NCBI RefSeq assembly: GCF_003859805.1
Contig: NZ_RQZG01000003.1
Span: 124,001 to 188,000 of the forward strand
Length of the DNA: 64,000 nt
Direction: 5' to 3'
Source of the DNA: Arachnia propionica
GTDB lineage: Bacteria > Actinomycetota > Actinomycetes > Propionibacteriales > Propionibacteriaceae
Part shown: piece after piece, positions 1 through 8,484 of the stretch
Layout of the letters: every line of letters starts with the position of its first letter
Numbering within the stretch: position 1 is the first letter of the stretch
Made by a program: the position numbers and the translations under genes
The notes under the pieces: generated by a model
Database searches by the model: none
What the model was told of the DNA's origin: nothing
What the model saw: only the letters and a program-made list of their open reading frames with translations

Positions 1-583
1 CACTCTTCTGGAAGACGGCCGTCTCCTCCTTCGTGACGGGGAAGATCATCTCCCAGGCCGGTTTCAGGGCCTCGATGGCCGCGTCGGGATCCTCGAAGCA
101 CTCGAGTGGGCTGCTGGCCCCGATGCCTCGTGGATCCATGCCGATGATGTCGAAGCGGTCCAGCACCTCAGGGCTGAGGGTGGCCCCAGAGTTCGCGGCG
201 AAGTCCATGCCGGACCCCCCCGGCCCACCGGGGTTGACGAAGAGACTGCCGATCCGCTGCTCCGGGTTCCGGGCGGGCACCTTCAGCACCGACACCGTGA
301 TCCGGGCGCCGTCCGGCTCGTCGTAGTCCAGCGGCAGGCTCACCTCGGCACACAGCTTCTCCCGGTACTGGGACTGCTTGCAGGGCTGCCAGTCCAGGGT
401 GGGGGTGGGCAGGTTGTCCACCCGGGCTGCCTCCTGTGGTGACGTGGTCTCGTGCGGGGGTGGGTCATCGGCAACGGCGTGGGGGGCGGGAGATGCGATC
501 CCCAGCCCCACCAGGCACGCAGCGACGACACCACCGGCCCACATCCGTCGTGATGTTGACCGTCTCGGGGTGTGTGTTGACAT
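1..583 (-). CDS. Secreted alpha/beta hydrolase (TAP-like exopeptidase), C-terminus cut off by window edge
   Basis: The ATG at 583 opens a reading frame that runs off the window after 194 codons. Residues 1-39 form a signal peptide: an Arg-rich n-region, a hydrophobic stretch (GVVAACLVGLGIASP) and an Ala cleavage site. The mature part has the N-terminal signature of the TAP/SlpD-type alpha/beta hydrolases of actinobacteria: LDWQPC, then VNPGGPGGSG (oxyanion loop) and DIIGMDPRGIGAS. The catalytic Ser would lie beyond the edge. Family members are exported, often lipid-anchored peptidases that release N-terminal peptides or cleave esters; substrate unknown. An AAGGA-type ribosome site precedes the ATG. 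It diverges from the ECF transport operon, sharing a 212-bp intergenic region. Confidence 0.82.
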   Translation of the reverse strand, partial: MSTHTPRRSTSRRMWAGGVVAACLVGLGIASPAPHAVADDPPPHETTSPQEAARVDNLPTPTLDWQPCKQSQYREKLCAEVSLPLDYDEPDGARITVSVLKVPARNPEQRIGSLFVNPGGPGGSGMDFAANSGATLSPEVLDRFDIIGMDPRGIGASSPLECFEDPDAAIEALKPAWEMIFPVTKEETAVFQKS

Positions 584-753
584 CGTTCCTTGCCTTTCCA
601 AGCGTCCTTGCAGAGGTGCCCATCACTCAGCCTAGGAAGCGAAGGGGGCAGCGGACAGGCAAACAGGTCTCGAATGGACACCCAGACGACATCGGAGTCT
701 CCAGGAGCGGTGCGCGATGGCGACCCCGGAGTGATCATGGTTCTCCGGAAGAG

Positions 754-772
754 TTATGTTAGGTCTGCCTTA
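754..772. promoter_or_regulatory. Candidate DtxR/IdeR iron box
   Basis: The 19-bp site TTATGTTAGGTCTGCCTTA matches the DtxR/IdeR consensus TTAGGTTAGGCTAACCTAA at 13 of 19 positions, within the range of functional operators in other actinobacteria. It contains a possible -10 hexamer TATGTT (755-760), so bound repressor would block transcription. It starts 42 bp upstream of the ECF S-component ATG. Seen: match and position. Inferred: iron repression of the operon. Confidence 0.55.
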
Positions 773-795
773 AGCGACATGAGAATGGAGATCCG

Positions 796-1395
796 ATGAC
801 AGCGGGCGAGAATGACACACTGCAGATCCACACCGCTCGAGCTGATCGTCCAGGCAACTCCGTCCTGCACACCCGGACCCTCATGACCGTCGCCGCCTGC
901 GCCGTCGTCGGAGCAGTCGTGGTCATCCCCCTCAGCTACGTCAGCATCACGCTCGCGGTGTCCCCCGTCGGCATCATGGCCGTCTGCTCCTTGATGGGGC
1001 TGTGGCTGCTGCCCTTCATGCTGCCGGGAGCCCTCACCCAGAAACCGGGTGCCATCATGATCGCCGCCCTGATCATCGGCATCATCGGCACCTTCACCAC
1101 CCCGTCCGGGGTCAGCTCCATCCTGGGCAACCTCATCGGCGGCGCCCTGGTGGAGATCCCCCTGGCCCTGCTGTTCTACAAGCACTGGAACTGGCTGGGA
1201 TACGGGCTGGCCGCCTCGACCTTCGGGCTGTTCAACGGGTTGCTCTACTCGTCGATGCTCCAGATCCAGGTCACCACCCCTGAACTGCTCCTGATGGGAA
1301 CGATCGCGTTGCTCTCCTCCCTCGTCGGTGTCGCCATCACCCTGGTCGTCGTGCGCAGTCTGCGGCGGGCAGGGATCGGGGTCAGGAACCACTGA
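796..1395 (+). CDS. ECF transporter S component, YkoE-like membrane protein
   Basis: This 199-residue protein has about six hydrophobic segments and almost no soluble domain, as expected of the substrate-binding S component of an energy-coupling factor transporter. The size and the text around VSPVGIMAVCSLMGLWLLPF resemble the YkoE family, some members of which carry the thiamine precursor HMP. GGAG at 787-790 sits 5 nt before the ATG. The next gene follows after 3 bp and supplies both ATPases and the T component. The iron box upstream and the paired ABC genes downstream argue for an iron-related substrate such as haem or a siderophore rather than HMP, but the sequence cannot decide this. Confidence 0.75.
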   Translation: MTAGENDTLQIHTARADRPGNSVLHTRTLMTVAACAVVGAVVVIPLSYVSITLAVSPVGIMAVCSLMGLWLLPFMLPGALTQKPGAIMIAALIIGIIGTFTTPSGVSSILGNLIGGALVEIPLALLFYKHWNWLGYGLAASTFGLFNGLLYSSMLQIQVTTPELLLMGTIALLSSLVGVAITLVVVRSLRRAGIGVRNH

Positions 1396-1398
1396 CCC

Positions 1399-3906
1399 AT
1401 GCTCCGCCCCTCAGAGAACTCGCTGGCCACCTGCCGTGAGGTCGGGGTGAGGCATGCCGGGCACGAGACCTGGCGGCCCCGGAGCACCACCTTCTCCCTC
1501 ACCCCGGGGAAACTCATCGCCCTCATCGGCCCCTCCGGCTGCGGCAAGTCGTCACTGACCCTCACGCTCAACGGTCTGATCCCGCACTCCGTCCCCGCGG
1601 CGTACCGGGGATCCGTGCTGATCCGGGGCCATGAGGTCGGGGAGCAGAGCATCGCGCAGCTGGCGACCACCGTCGCGATGGTGCTCCAGGACCCGGACTC
1701 CCAGATCGTCACGACGACGGTGTTGGACGAGGTGACCTGGGGGCTCAGCAACCTCAGGGTGCCCACCGACGAGATCCGGCTTCGTGCCCGTCAGGCCCTG
1801 ATGCAGGTCGGGCTGCTCGAAGACGCATTCAGGAACCCGTGGGAACTCTCGGGTGGACAACGGCAACGTCTCGTCCTGGCCAGCGCCCTCGCGATGCGTC
1901 CTGCCCTGCTGGTGCTGGACGAACCCACCGCGAACATCGATCCGGCCAGCGGCCAGCACCTCTACCGTCTTCTCGCCGAGGTGGCCGGGCAGGGAACGGC
2001 GGTGCTCGTCGTGGAGCACGACCTGGATCCGGTGATCGGGTACGTCGACGAGGTGATCGCCCTCGACGCCACCGGCGCGACCCTGCTCCAGGGCCCTCCC
2101 CGCCAGGTCCTGCACCAAGGCCGTGACCTCCTGGCCGAGGCCGGGATCGTGCTGCCCACCTGCGTCCGCTGGGCGGCGGAATTCCCCGAACTGGAGGGCA
2201 CCCTCACACTCACCGAGGGCGTCGACGCCCTCCGGGCCCACCCTGCCGCACGCCATCGGCTCGCCGCGCAGGTGACGGACTCCGCCCGCCCTGCGGTTGA
2301 CAGCCCCGGGTTGTCCGTGGTGAACCTCAGCCTGCGACTCGGCCCGGGTGAACGGCGACGAACCGTGCTGGACGGGGTCAGCCTCCACGCCCCGGCCGGT
2401 GCGGTGACCGCCGTGATCGGGGTCAACGGTGCCGGGAAGTCCTCCCTGCTCAGCACCCTGGCCGGTCTCCACCCCACCGCCCGGGTCGACTCCTGTCGGC
2501 TCCCCTCCGGGCCACTGCGCCTGACCCGCCCCGACCATCGTGTCGGACACGTGTTCCAGAACCCGCAGCACCAGTTCCTCCACCCGACGCTGCGTGAGGA
2601 GCTCGCCCACGCGGGCCGCATCAACCGGGTTCCCGAGGAGGAACTGCAGGCGAGGGTGGATGCGGCACTGGCGGACCTGGCCCTCGGTGACGCCCGGGAC
2701 CAGAGCCCGTTCCTGCTCTCGGGTGGACAGCAGCGCCGCCTGTCGGTGGCCACCGCACTCGGTGAGGGCCGCGAGGTGTTGTGCCTGGACGAACCCACCT
2801 TCGGTCAGGACGCAGCCTCCACCCGGACCCTGATGGACCTGCTGCACCGCAGCACCGCCCAGGGCACCACCATCATCATGGCCACCCATGACCTCGGACT
2901 GGTCCTCGAGCACGCAGCCCACGTGGTGCTGCTGCACGAGGGGCGGGTCATCACCGAGGGCCGCCCCATCGACGTGCTCACCAGCCCCGGCCTGACCGAG
3001 AGCGGTCTGAGGCCACCCCCGCTGCTCCAGCTCGTCGACGAGCCCGTCGAGGCCGCGCAGCCGGAGGCGACGGCGTCGTCGCAGCCGGACGAGGCGCTCT
3101 CGGAGCTCCCCGAACCCGCCGGGTCGCGCCTGGGCCCCTTGACCCTGTTCCTCGGTGTCCTTCCCGCGCTGTTCCTCGTGCTGACGGCCAGACGCCCCGA
3201 GTTCGCCCTGAGCTGTCTCGCCCTCTCGTCGCTGTTCCTGCTGCTCAAGGGTCGCGGCACCCTCGGCGGGCGGTCCGTCATGGTGGCCGCCCTGTGGCTC
3301 GTGGCGGCCCTGCTCACCTGGTCGGGCATGACCGCCTACCGTTTCGACCTGCACGGTGTCTCCGAGAGCATCCAGGTGGGTCCCCTCGTCCTCGATCAGG
3401 GGCAGTGGCTGGCCGGGCTCCGCAGCGGGGTGCGGATCGCGGCACTGCTGGCCCTGGTGCTGGTCTCCGGCACCCTGACCTCACCGCAGGACCTGTTGAG
3501 ATCCCTCACCCGGACCTTCCGGCTCCCGGTGCGCATCGCGCACGCCGGCATGGCGGCCACCGCCTTCGTGGAACGGTTCCGCGCCGAGCACCGCGTCATC
3601 CGTCAGGCGCGGCACCTGCGCGGCACCCGCGCTCCCCGCTGGCTGGCCCCGATCACGGTGTGGGCCGGTTCGGTGATCCCGTTGCTGGTCAGCGCCGTCC
3701 GTCATGCCGAGCGGGTCTCGATGGCGATGGATGCGCGGGCCTTCGGGGCCCACCGCAGCCGCACCGAACTCAGCGACGTGCGGTGGCGCACGACCGACAC
3801 CCTCGCCCTCATCACCCTGTGGGCCACGATCCTCGCCGTGGCCCTCGTCCTCCACCACCTCAACCTCCTCGGAAGGATCAGCCTTGAGCTCGAACACCAT
3901 GGTTGA
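1399..3906 (+). CDS. Fused ECF transporter energising module (EcfA-EcfA-EcfT)
   Basis: One 835-residue chain carries what is usually three proteins. ATPase domain 1 has Walker A GPSGCGKSS (44-52), signature LSGGQRQR (about 150) and Walker B LLVLDEPT (about 170). ATPase domain 2 has Walker A GVNGAGKSS (about 341-349), signature LSGGQQRR (about 440) and LCLDEPT (about 460). From about residue 570 follow several membrane segments, then the paired Ala-Arg coupling motifs of EcfT (QARHLRGTRA and MDARAFGAHR). It would couple ATP hydrolysis to substrate release from the upstream S component. The start ATG lies 3 bp after the S-component stop. The downstream ABC gene overlaps its 3' end, so the four genes are translationally linked. 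Confidence 0.88.
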   Translation: MLRPSENSLATCREVGVRHAGHETWRPRSTTFSLTPGKLIALIGPSGCGKSSLTLTLNGLIPHSVPAAYRGSVLIRGHEVGEQSIAQLATTVAMVLQDPDSQIVTTTVLDEVTWGLSNLRVPTDEIRLRARQALMQVGLLEDAFRNPWELSGGQRQRLVLASALAMRPALLVLDEPTANIDPASGQHLYRLLAEVAGQGTAVLVVEHDLDPVIGYVDEVIALDATGATLLQGPPRQVLHQGRDLLAEAGIVLPTCVRWAAEFPELEGTLTLTEGVDALRAHPAARHRLAAQVTDSARPAVDSPGLSVVNLSLRLGPGERRRTVLDGVSLHAPAGAVTAVIGVNGAGKSSLLSTLAGLHPTARVDSCRLPSGPLRLTRPDHRVGHVFQNPQHQFLHPTLREELAHAGRINRVPEEELQARVDAALADLALGDARDQSPFLLSGGQQRRLSVATALGEGREVLCLDEPTFGQDAASTRTLMDLLHRSTAQGTTIIMATHDLGLVLEHAAHVVLLHEGRVITEGRPIDVLTSPGLTESGLRPPPLLQLVDEPVEAAQPEATASSQPDEALSELPEPAGSRLGPLTLFLGVLPALFLVLTARRPEFALSCLALSSLFLLLKGRGTLGGRSVMVAALWLVAALLTWSGMTAYRFDLHGVSESIQVGPLVLDQGQWLAGLRSGVRIAALLALVLVSGTLTSPQDLLRSLTRTFRLPVRIAHAGMAATAFVERFRAEHRVIRQARHLRGTRAPRWLAPITVWAGSVIPLLVSAVRHAERVSMAMDARAFGAHRSRTELSDVRWRTTDTLALITLWATILAVALVLHHLNLLGRISLELEHHG

Positions 3907-5668
3907 ACCCACCACCCAGCCACCGCGCACCGTCTGGGACCTCATCGCCAGCGCCAGGGGATCGATGATCCTCGCATTCTGTCTGGCCGCGGCAGGAGCG
4001 GTGTTGAAGGTGGTCCCCTACATCGCGCTCGTCGAGATCGCCCGACGCCTCCTGTCCCGGGACCTCAGCCCCGGGCCGTTGTGGTCCTGGGTGCTGGTCG
4101 CGGTGGTCTCGATGCTGCTCCACGTGGTGCTGTACGGGACCGCGCTCGGCCGCAGCCACGTCGCCGAGGCCAAGTTGCGAGCAGAGCTGCGGCAACGCCT
4201 CGTCGACACGCTGGGACAGGTGAACCTCGGCTGGTTCACCTCCCGCAGCTCGGGACAGATCCGCAAGTCCGTGGCGAAGGACACCGCTGAGATCCACGTG
4301 CTGGTGGCCCACCTGGCCGGGGACCTGGCCAATGCCGTGTTCAGCCTACTGGCCTCCCTGGTCTACCTGTTCTGGCTCGACTGGCGCTTCGCCCTCCTCC
4401 TGCTCGGGGGGACGGCGGTCCTGCTCGTGGTCGTCTACTTCCTCAGCATGACCGGGCTGGCCGAGACCTACCGGGCCTACGGGGAGTCGGAGCGGGAACT
4501 GTCCCATGCCACCGTCGAGCTGGTCGACGGCATCAAGGAGGTGAAGAACTTCGGGATGGCGGACAGGGTCTTCGGCCGGTTCGACCGTGCCCAGAAGCAC
4601 CACGAGCAGGTCTCGGTGACCTGGCTGGAGCGCCAGGGCCTCGGGATGTCACTGGTGGCAGCGGCGATGCAGCCCGCCGTGGTCTTCACCGTCACCGTCG
4701 CAGTGGGGCTGCTGTGCACCCTCCAGGGGTGGCTGGACCCGGTCACCGTGGTGGCCTTCGCGCTGGTGTGGGTGGGCCTGCCGGAGGGGATGACGACCCT
4801 GGCCGACATGTCCCAGCGCCTCTACACCGCCAAACAGGCCGCCACCAACACGCTGGCCATCCTGCAGGCCCCCCGCCTGCCGGAGCCCGAGGTCTCCCTC
4901 CCCGCCGTCGAGGACGCCCCCGCCGTCGAGCTGCGGGACGTCTCCTTCGCCTACGAGAAGGGGATCAACGTCATCGAGGGGTTGTCGCTGAGCTGTCCGA
5001 AGGGTTGCGTCACCGCGCTGGTGGGTCCCTCGGGCGGTGGCAAATCGACGGTGGCGAAGCTGATCTCCCGGTTCTGGGACGTCGATTCCGGACAGATCCT
5101 GATATCGGGTCGCGACGTGCGACAGCTGCGGACCAGCGATCTGATGTCGTCGCTGTCCCTGGTGTTCCAGGAGGTCCGGCTGAGCCACGACACGGTGCGC
5201 GCCAACATCGCACTCGGACGGGACGGCGCCACCGACGAGGAGATCGAGGAGGCGGCACGGGCAGCCTGCATCCACGATCGCATCATGCAACTGCCCGACG
5301 GCTACGACACCGTGATCGGTGAGCAGGCCCATCTCTCCGGTGGTGAGGCGCAGCGGCTGACCATAGCGCGGGCCTTCCTCGCCGCCGCCCCCATCCTGAT
5401 CCTGGACGAGGCGACGGCCCAGGCCGATGCGCATTCCGAACGACTGATCCAGCAGGCCATCAGCAACCTGGCCGTGGGTCGTACCGTCATCGTCATCGCC
5501 CATCGACTGGGCACCATCCAGGGGGCCGACCAGATCGCCGTCATCGACGGCGGCAGGCTGATCGAGTGCGGCACCCACGACGACCTGGTCGCCGCCGAGG
5601 GCCGCTACGCCCAGATGTGGCGGGGGCAGCAGCCGGTGGCCGACAACACCGAGGAGGAGCCATGCTGA
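3884..5668 (+). CDS. ABC transporter, exporter-fold permease-ATPase (first of a pair)
   Basis: The chain has a six-helix transmembrane domain (about residues 25-320) and a nucleotide-binding domain with Walker A GPSGGGKST, signature LSGGEAQRLTIARAF, Walker B ILILDEATAQ and the switch His in IAHRLGTIQ. The chosen start is TTG 3884, because GGAAGGA (3871-3877) lies 6 nt before it; an in-frame ATG at 3899 has no ribosome site. Either overlaps the end of the ECF gene. It presumably heterodimerises with the next gene product. Exporter-fold pairs of this kind (YbtPQ, IrtAB) can import metal-siderophores, and the iron box and ECF partner make that role plausible; drug or lipid export remains possible. 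Confidence 0.85.
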   Translation: MSSNTMVEPTTQPPRTVWDLIASARGSMILAFCLAAAGAVLKVVPYIALVEIARRLLSRDLSPGPLWSWVLVAVVSMLLHVVLYGTALGRSHVAEAKLRAELRQRLVDTLGQVNLGWFTSRSSGQIRKSVAKDTAEIHVLVAHLAGDLANAVFSLLASLVYLFWLDWRFALLLLGGTAVLLVVVYFLSMTGLAETYRAYGESERELSHATVELVDGIKEVKNFGMADRVFGRFDRAQKHHEQVSVTWLERQGLGMSLVAAAMQPAVVFTVTVAVGLLCTLQGWLDPVTVVAFALVWVGLPEGMTTLADMSQRLYTAKQAATNTLAILQAPRLPEPEVSLPAVEDAPAVELRDVSFAYEKGINVIEGLSLSCPKGCVTALVGPSGGGKSTVAKLISRFWDVDSGQILISGRDVRQLRTSDLMSSLSLVFQEVRLSHDTVRANIALGRDGATDEEIEEAARAACIHDRIMQLPDGYDTVIGEQAHLSGGEAQRLTIARAFLAAAPILILDEATAQADAHSERLIQQAISNLAVGRTVIVIAHRLGTIQGADQIAVIDGGRLIECGTHDDLVAAEGRYAQMWRGQQPVADNTEEEPC

Positions 5669-7401
5669 AGCAGTTCCGTCGCTACCTGGACAGGCCGCAG
5701 GTCCTCCTGCGCACCGTGGTGGGTTATTCCGTCGCCGCAGTGCTGCAGGGGCTCACCTTCGTCGCCATGATCCCCTTCCTGCGCGTCTACCTGAGCGGCG
5801 ACCCGGCGACGGCACTGCCGTGGCTGTGGCTGCTGCTGGGGCTGGCAGCGGCCACCTTCCTGCTGCAGTTCCTCACCCTCTACCGCTCCCACCGGGTCTC
5901 GGTGGTCGATGTCTGCGGCAACCTCATCCACAAGATCGGCAAGAAGGTGGCGGGGTTGCGGCTCGGCTGGTTCACCGCCACCACCCCCGGTGAGGTCGCC
6001 TCGCTCACCTCGACCCAGGCCAATGTGCTGTCGCACCTGGGCTCCATCGTCCTGCCGGGGCTGCTGGGGGCCACCGTCGTGCCCGCGACGGTGCTGGTGG
6101 CCCTGCTGTTCGTGGACTGGCGGATGGCCCTGGTCCTGGGATTGGCGGTGCCCGCCGGTTGGCTGGTGTGGCACTGGGGGCTGAAGGTGCTGAAGGCGGA
6201 ACAGGACCAGGAACCGGCGCTCGTGGCCGCCAGTGCCGGGCGGTTGATCGAGTACGCGCAGCTGCAGCCGGTGCTGAGGGCCCGTGGTCTGCACGGCACG
6301 GCCTGGCGACCGCTCGGCCGGACCCTGTCCGAGGAGGACACGGCCATGACCCGGCTGCTGCGGCTGCAGGGACCACCGCTCGGTGCCTCCGCCCTGGTCG
6401 CCCAGACCCTGTTCACGGCGGTGCTGGCGGTCGGTCTGTGGTTGGCACTCGGCGGTTCCCTGGATGTCCCGACATTCCTCGCCATCGCATTGCTCAGCAC
6501 CCGGTTCACCACCCCACTGTCCCAGGCACTGCTGTACCAGGGTGAGGTGCAGAAGGCCGGCATCGCCCTGCAGGAGATGGGCAGGGTGCTGGATGAGCCG
6601 ACCCTCCCGGAGGGCACCGCACCTCAGCCGTTGACGAGCCATGACATCGAGTTCCACGACGTCGGCTTCGCCTACGACGCCTCACGGCCGCTGCTCGACG
6701 GGTTCTCGCTGCGCGCACCGCAGGGTCGGATCACGGCGCTGGTCGGACCGTCGGGGTGCGGCAAGTCGACGTGCCAGAAGCTGGTGGCCAGGTTCTGGGA
6801 CGTGGATTCCGGGCGCATCACCATCGGTGGTGTGGATGTGCGGGAGATGCCCACCGAGCAGCTCATGGGGATGGTCTCGATGGTGTTCCAGGACGTGTAC
6901 CTGTTCGACACCACGATCCTGGAGAACGTGCGGCTGGCCCGTCCACACGCCAGCGACGAGGAGGTGGCCGAGGCAGTGCGTCGCGCACGGCTGGACTCGG
7001 TCGTGGCTCGGCTTCCCGAAGGGCTTCAGACGCGGGTGGGCGAGGGTGGACTGCGGCTCTCCGGCGGTGAGCGGCAGCGGGTGTCCATCGCCCGGGCTTT
7101 CCTCAAGGACTCCCCGATCCTGCTGCTGGACGAGATCACCTCGGCGCTGGATGCGGAGAACGAGGCGTTGCTGACCCGGACCCTCGCGGAGCTGTCGGAG
7201 GGCCGCACCGTCGTGGTGATCGCCCATCGGCTGACCACCATCATGAACGCCGACTCGGTCGCGGTGCTCTCGGGCCGGGAGAAGGGCGAGGCGACCCGCA
7301 TCGTCGAGCAGGGTTCCCCCGATGAGCTGGTCGCTTCCGGTGGGCTGTTCGCTGATCTGGTCGCGGACTCCCGGGCCGTGAGCCGCTGGCGGCTCGGCTG
7401 A
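5662..7401 (+). CDS. ABC transporter, exporter-fold permease-ATPase (second of a pair)
   Basis: This 579-residue half-transporter has N-terminal membrane helices (about 20-300) and an ATPase domain with Walker A GPSGCGKST, signature [15 protein letters not shown], Walker B ILLLDEITSALD and switch region VIAHRLTTIMNAD. Its ATG at 5662 lies inside the last codons of the preceding ABC gene and is preceded by a purine-rich GAGGAGGAG site, a classic coupled pair. Both partners keep full Walker and signature motifs, so there is no sign of a degenerate ATP site. It is the last gene of the operon; the convergent SUKH-like gene ends one base away, leaving no room for a separate terminator. Confidence 0.86.
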   Translation: MLKQFRRYLDRPQVLLRTVVGYSVAAVLQGLTFVAMIPFLRVYLSGDPATALPWLWLLLGLAAATFLLQFLTLYRSHRVSVVDVCGNLIHKIGKKVAGLRLGWFTATTPGEVASLTSTQANVLSHLGSIVLPGLLGATVVPATVLVALLFVDWRMALVLGLAVPAGWLVWHWGLKVLKAEQDQEPALVAASAGRLIEYAQLQPVLRARGLHGTAWRPLGRTLSEEDTAMTRLLRLQGPPLGASALVAQTLFTAVLAVGLWLALGGSLDVPTFLAIALLSTRFTTPLSQALLYQGEVQKAGIALQEMGRVLDEPTLPEGTAPQPLTSHDIEFHDVGFAYDASRPLLDGFSLRAPQGRITALVGPSGCGKSTCQKLVARFWDVDSGRITIGGVDVREMPTEQLMGMVSMVFQDVYLFDTTILENVRLARPHASDEEVAEAVRRARLDSVVARLPEGLQTRVGEGGLRLSGGERQRVSIARAFLKDSPILLLDEITSALDAENEALLTRTLAELSEGRTVVVIAHRLTTIMNADSVAVLSGREKGEATRIVEQGSPDELVASGGLFADLVADSRAVSRWRLG

Positions 7402-8418
7402 TCAGGACCGGGTGAACTCCCCACCGCTGGGGTGGACCACGTGGCAGGGGGCGTCGTCGTCCGCGCGCCAGGCGACGGTGAGGCGGTCACCCCAGGTGGG
7501 GGCCAGCGAGGCGACGAGGGCGGCCGCGAGGGTCTCGGGGTCGTCGGTGGGCAGGGTCATCTCGTGCCAGCGGTCGGGTTCTGCTCCGGTGGCGGTGCTC
7601 ATCCGCCGGGCGTGGGACAACACGGCGGCCATCTCGTCGATCCCCTGGTCCGGCCAGGGGTCGAATCGGCCGCTCTCGCTGTGGCGTTCGTGTTCCTCTT
7701 CCGTGATCCCTGAGATGCGCGCGACGACCGTCGGTGTGCCGCCGCCCTCGGCGAGGAGGTGCCGGATGCGGGCGTGGGCGGCGTCGGAGGTGGTGAACCA
7801 CTCGAGGACATCGGTGCCGTTGACGCGGATGACGGTCTCGTCGTCGCCGTGCCAGGCCTGCCACATCGGGGGCAGCGGCCACGGCAGCTCCGGGTAGTGC
7901 TGTGGCACGGCCGCGAAGACGGACGCGTTGACCTCGTCCATGGGACCGTCACCGCGAACCCCGGGGCGGAACTCGCCGAGCGGGCCGGTGCCGTCGTTCC
8001 AGCTCCACATGGCTCCGAGGCACTCCGAGATGAGCATTCCGGTGAGCCACACGCTGGTCGGGAGTTCGTGGGGCGAGAACTCGAGTTCCGCGACGGGGTC
8101 GTCGCCGCCCGCTGGCACCAGCAGCAGCCAGGCCTCCTGGTCCTCGGTCCAGATCACGATGCGGTCGCCGTCGCGGGTGATGGTCTCCGGGGTCGCGGCC
8201 GGGTCCTGGACCGCGCGGAGTCGGTGCCCGAGGATCTCGAACCATTCCCGGAGGACGGCGGGCAGCGGCAGGCCGAGACGTTCCTCGATGACGGCGAGTT
8301 CCTCGGCCGTGCAGCCGTCGGCCGCGACGAGGGGGTCCCGGTGCCAGCCGATGACACGTCTCACCTGCTCCCAGCGAGGTCGGGACAACAGTTCCTGCTG
8401 ACGTCGGGACATGGTCAT
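7402..8418 (-). CDS. SMI1/KNR4 (SUKH)-like domain protein
   Basis: A soluble acidic protein of 338 residues. Residues about 30-140 resemble the SUKH fold: [20 protein letters not shown] and WFEILGH, a polar stretch, then an acidic strand-rich segment with [16 protein letters not shown]. The C-terminal half is strand-rich and unassigned, with a bulky aromatic segment ([19 protein letters not shown]). SUKH proteins are often immunity proteins to contact-dependent or secreted nuclease toxins; no toxin gene lies next to this one. The start ATG at 8418 has AAGGTG six bases upstream; a second ATG six bases further in is also usable. It diverges from glyA over a 66-bp gap. Confidence 0.6.
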   Translation of the reverse strand: MTMSRRQQELLSRPRWEQVRRVIGWHRDPLVAADGCTAEELAVIEERLGLPLPAVLREWFEILGHRLRAVQDPAATPETITRDGDRIVIWTEDQEAWLLLVPAGGDDPVAELEFSPHELPTSVWLTGMLISECLGAMWSWNDGTGPLGEFRPGVRGDGPMDEVNASVFAAVPQHYPELPWPLPPMWQAWHGDDETVIRVNGTDVLEWFTTSDAAHARIRHLLAEGGGTPTVVARISGITEEEHERHSESGRFDPWPDQGIDEMAAVLSHARRMSTATGAEPDRWHEMTLPTDDPETLAAALVASLAPTWGDRLTVAWRADDDAPCHVVHPSGGEFTRS

Positions 8419-8446
8419 GGGGTACACCTTAGGGGGCCGGGCGGGA

Positions 8447-8452
8447 TAGATT
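8447..8452 (+). promoter_or_regulatory. Candidate -10 element of glyA
   Basis: TAGATT fits the actinobacterial TANNNT consensus and lies 32 bp before the GTG start, leaving a short leader that contains the CCAGGAG ribosome site. No convincing -35 box is seen. Confidence 0.35.
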
Positions 8453-8484
8453 GGGGACACCGTCGTCTTCCACCAGGAGTCATC

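Noticed and set aside
796-1395. Thiamine (TPP) riboswitch before the YkoE-like gene
   Set aside because: The 212-bp upstream region lacks the conserved CTGAGA/thi-box elements, and the iron-box-like site is a better fit.
6742-6752. GGTCGGACC-type palindromes inside the ABC ATPase genes
   Set aside because: They encode the Leu-Val-Gly-Pro part before Walker A (CTGGTCGGACCG) and are explained by coding constraint, so they were not added to the TTGGTC-N-GACC operator set.
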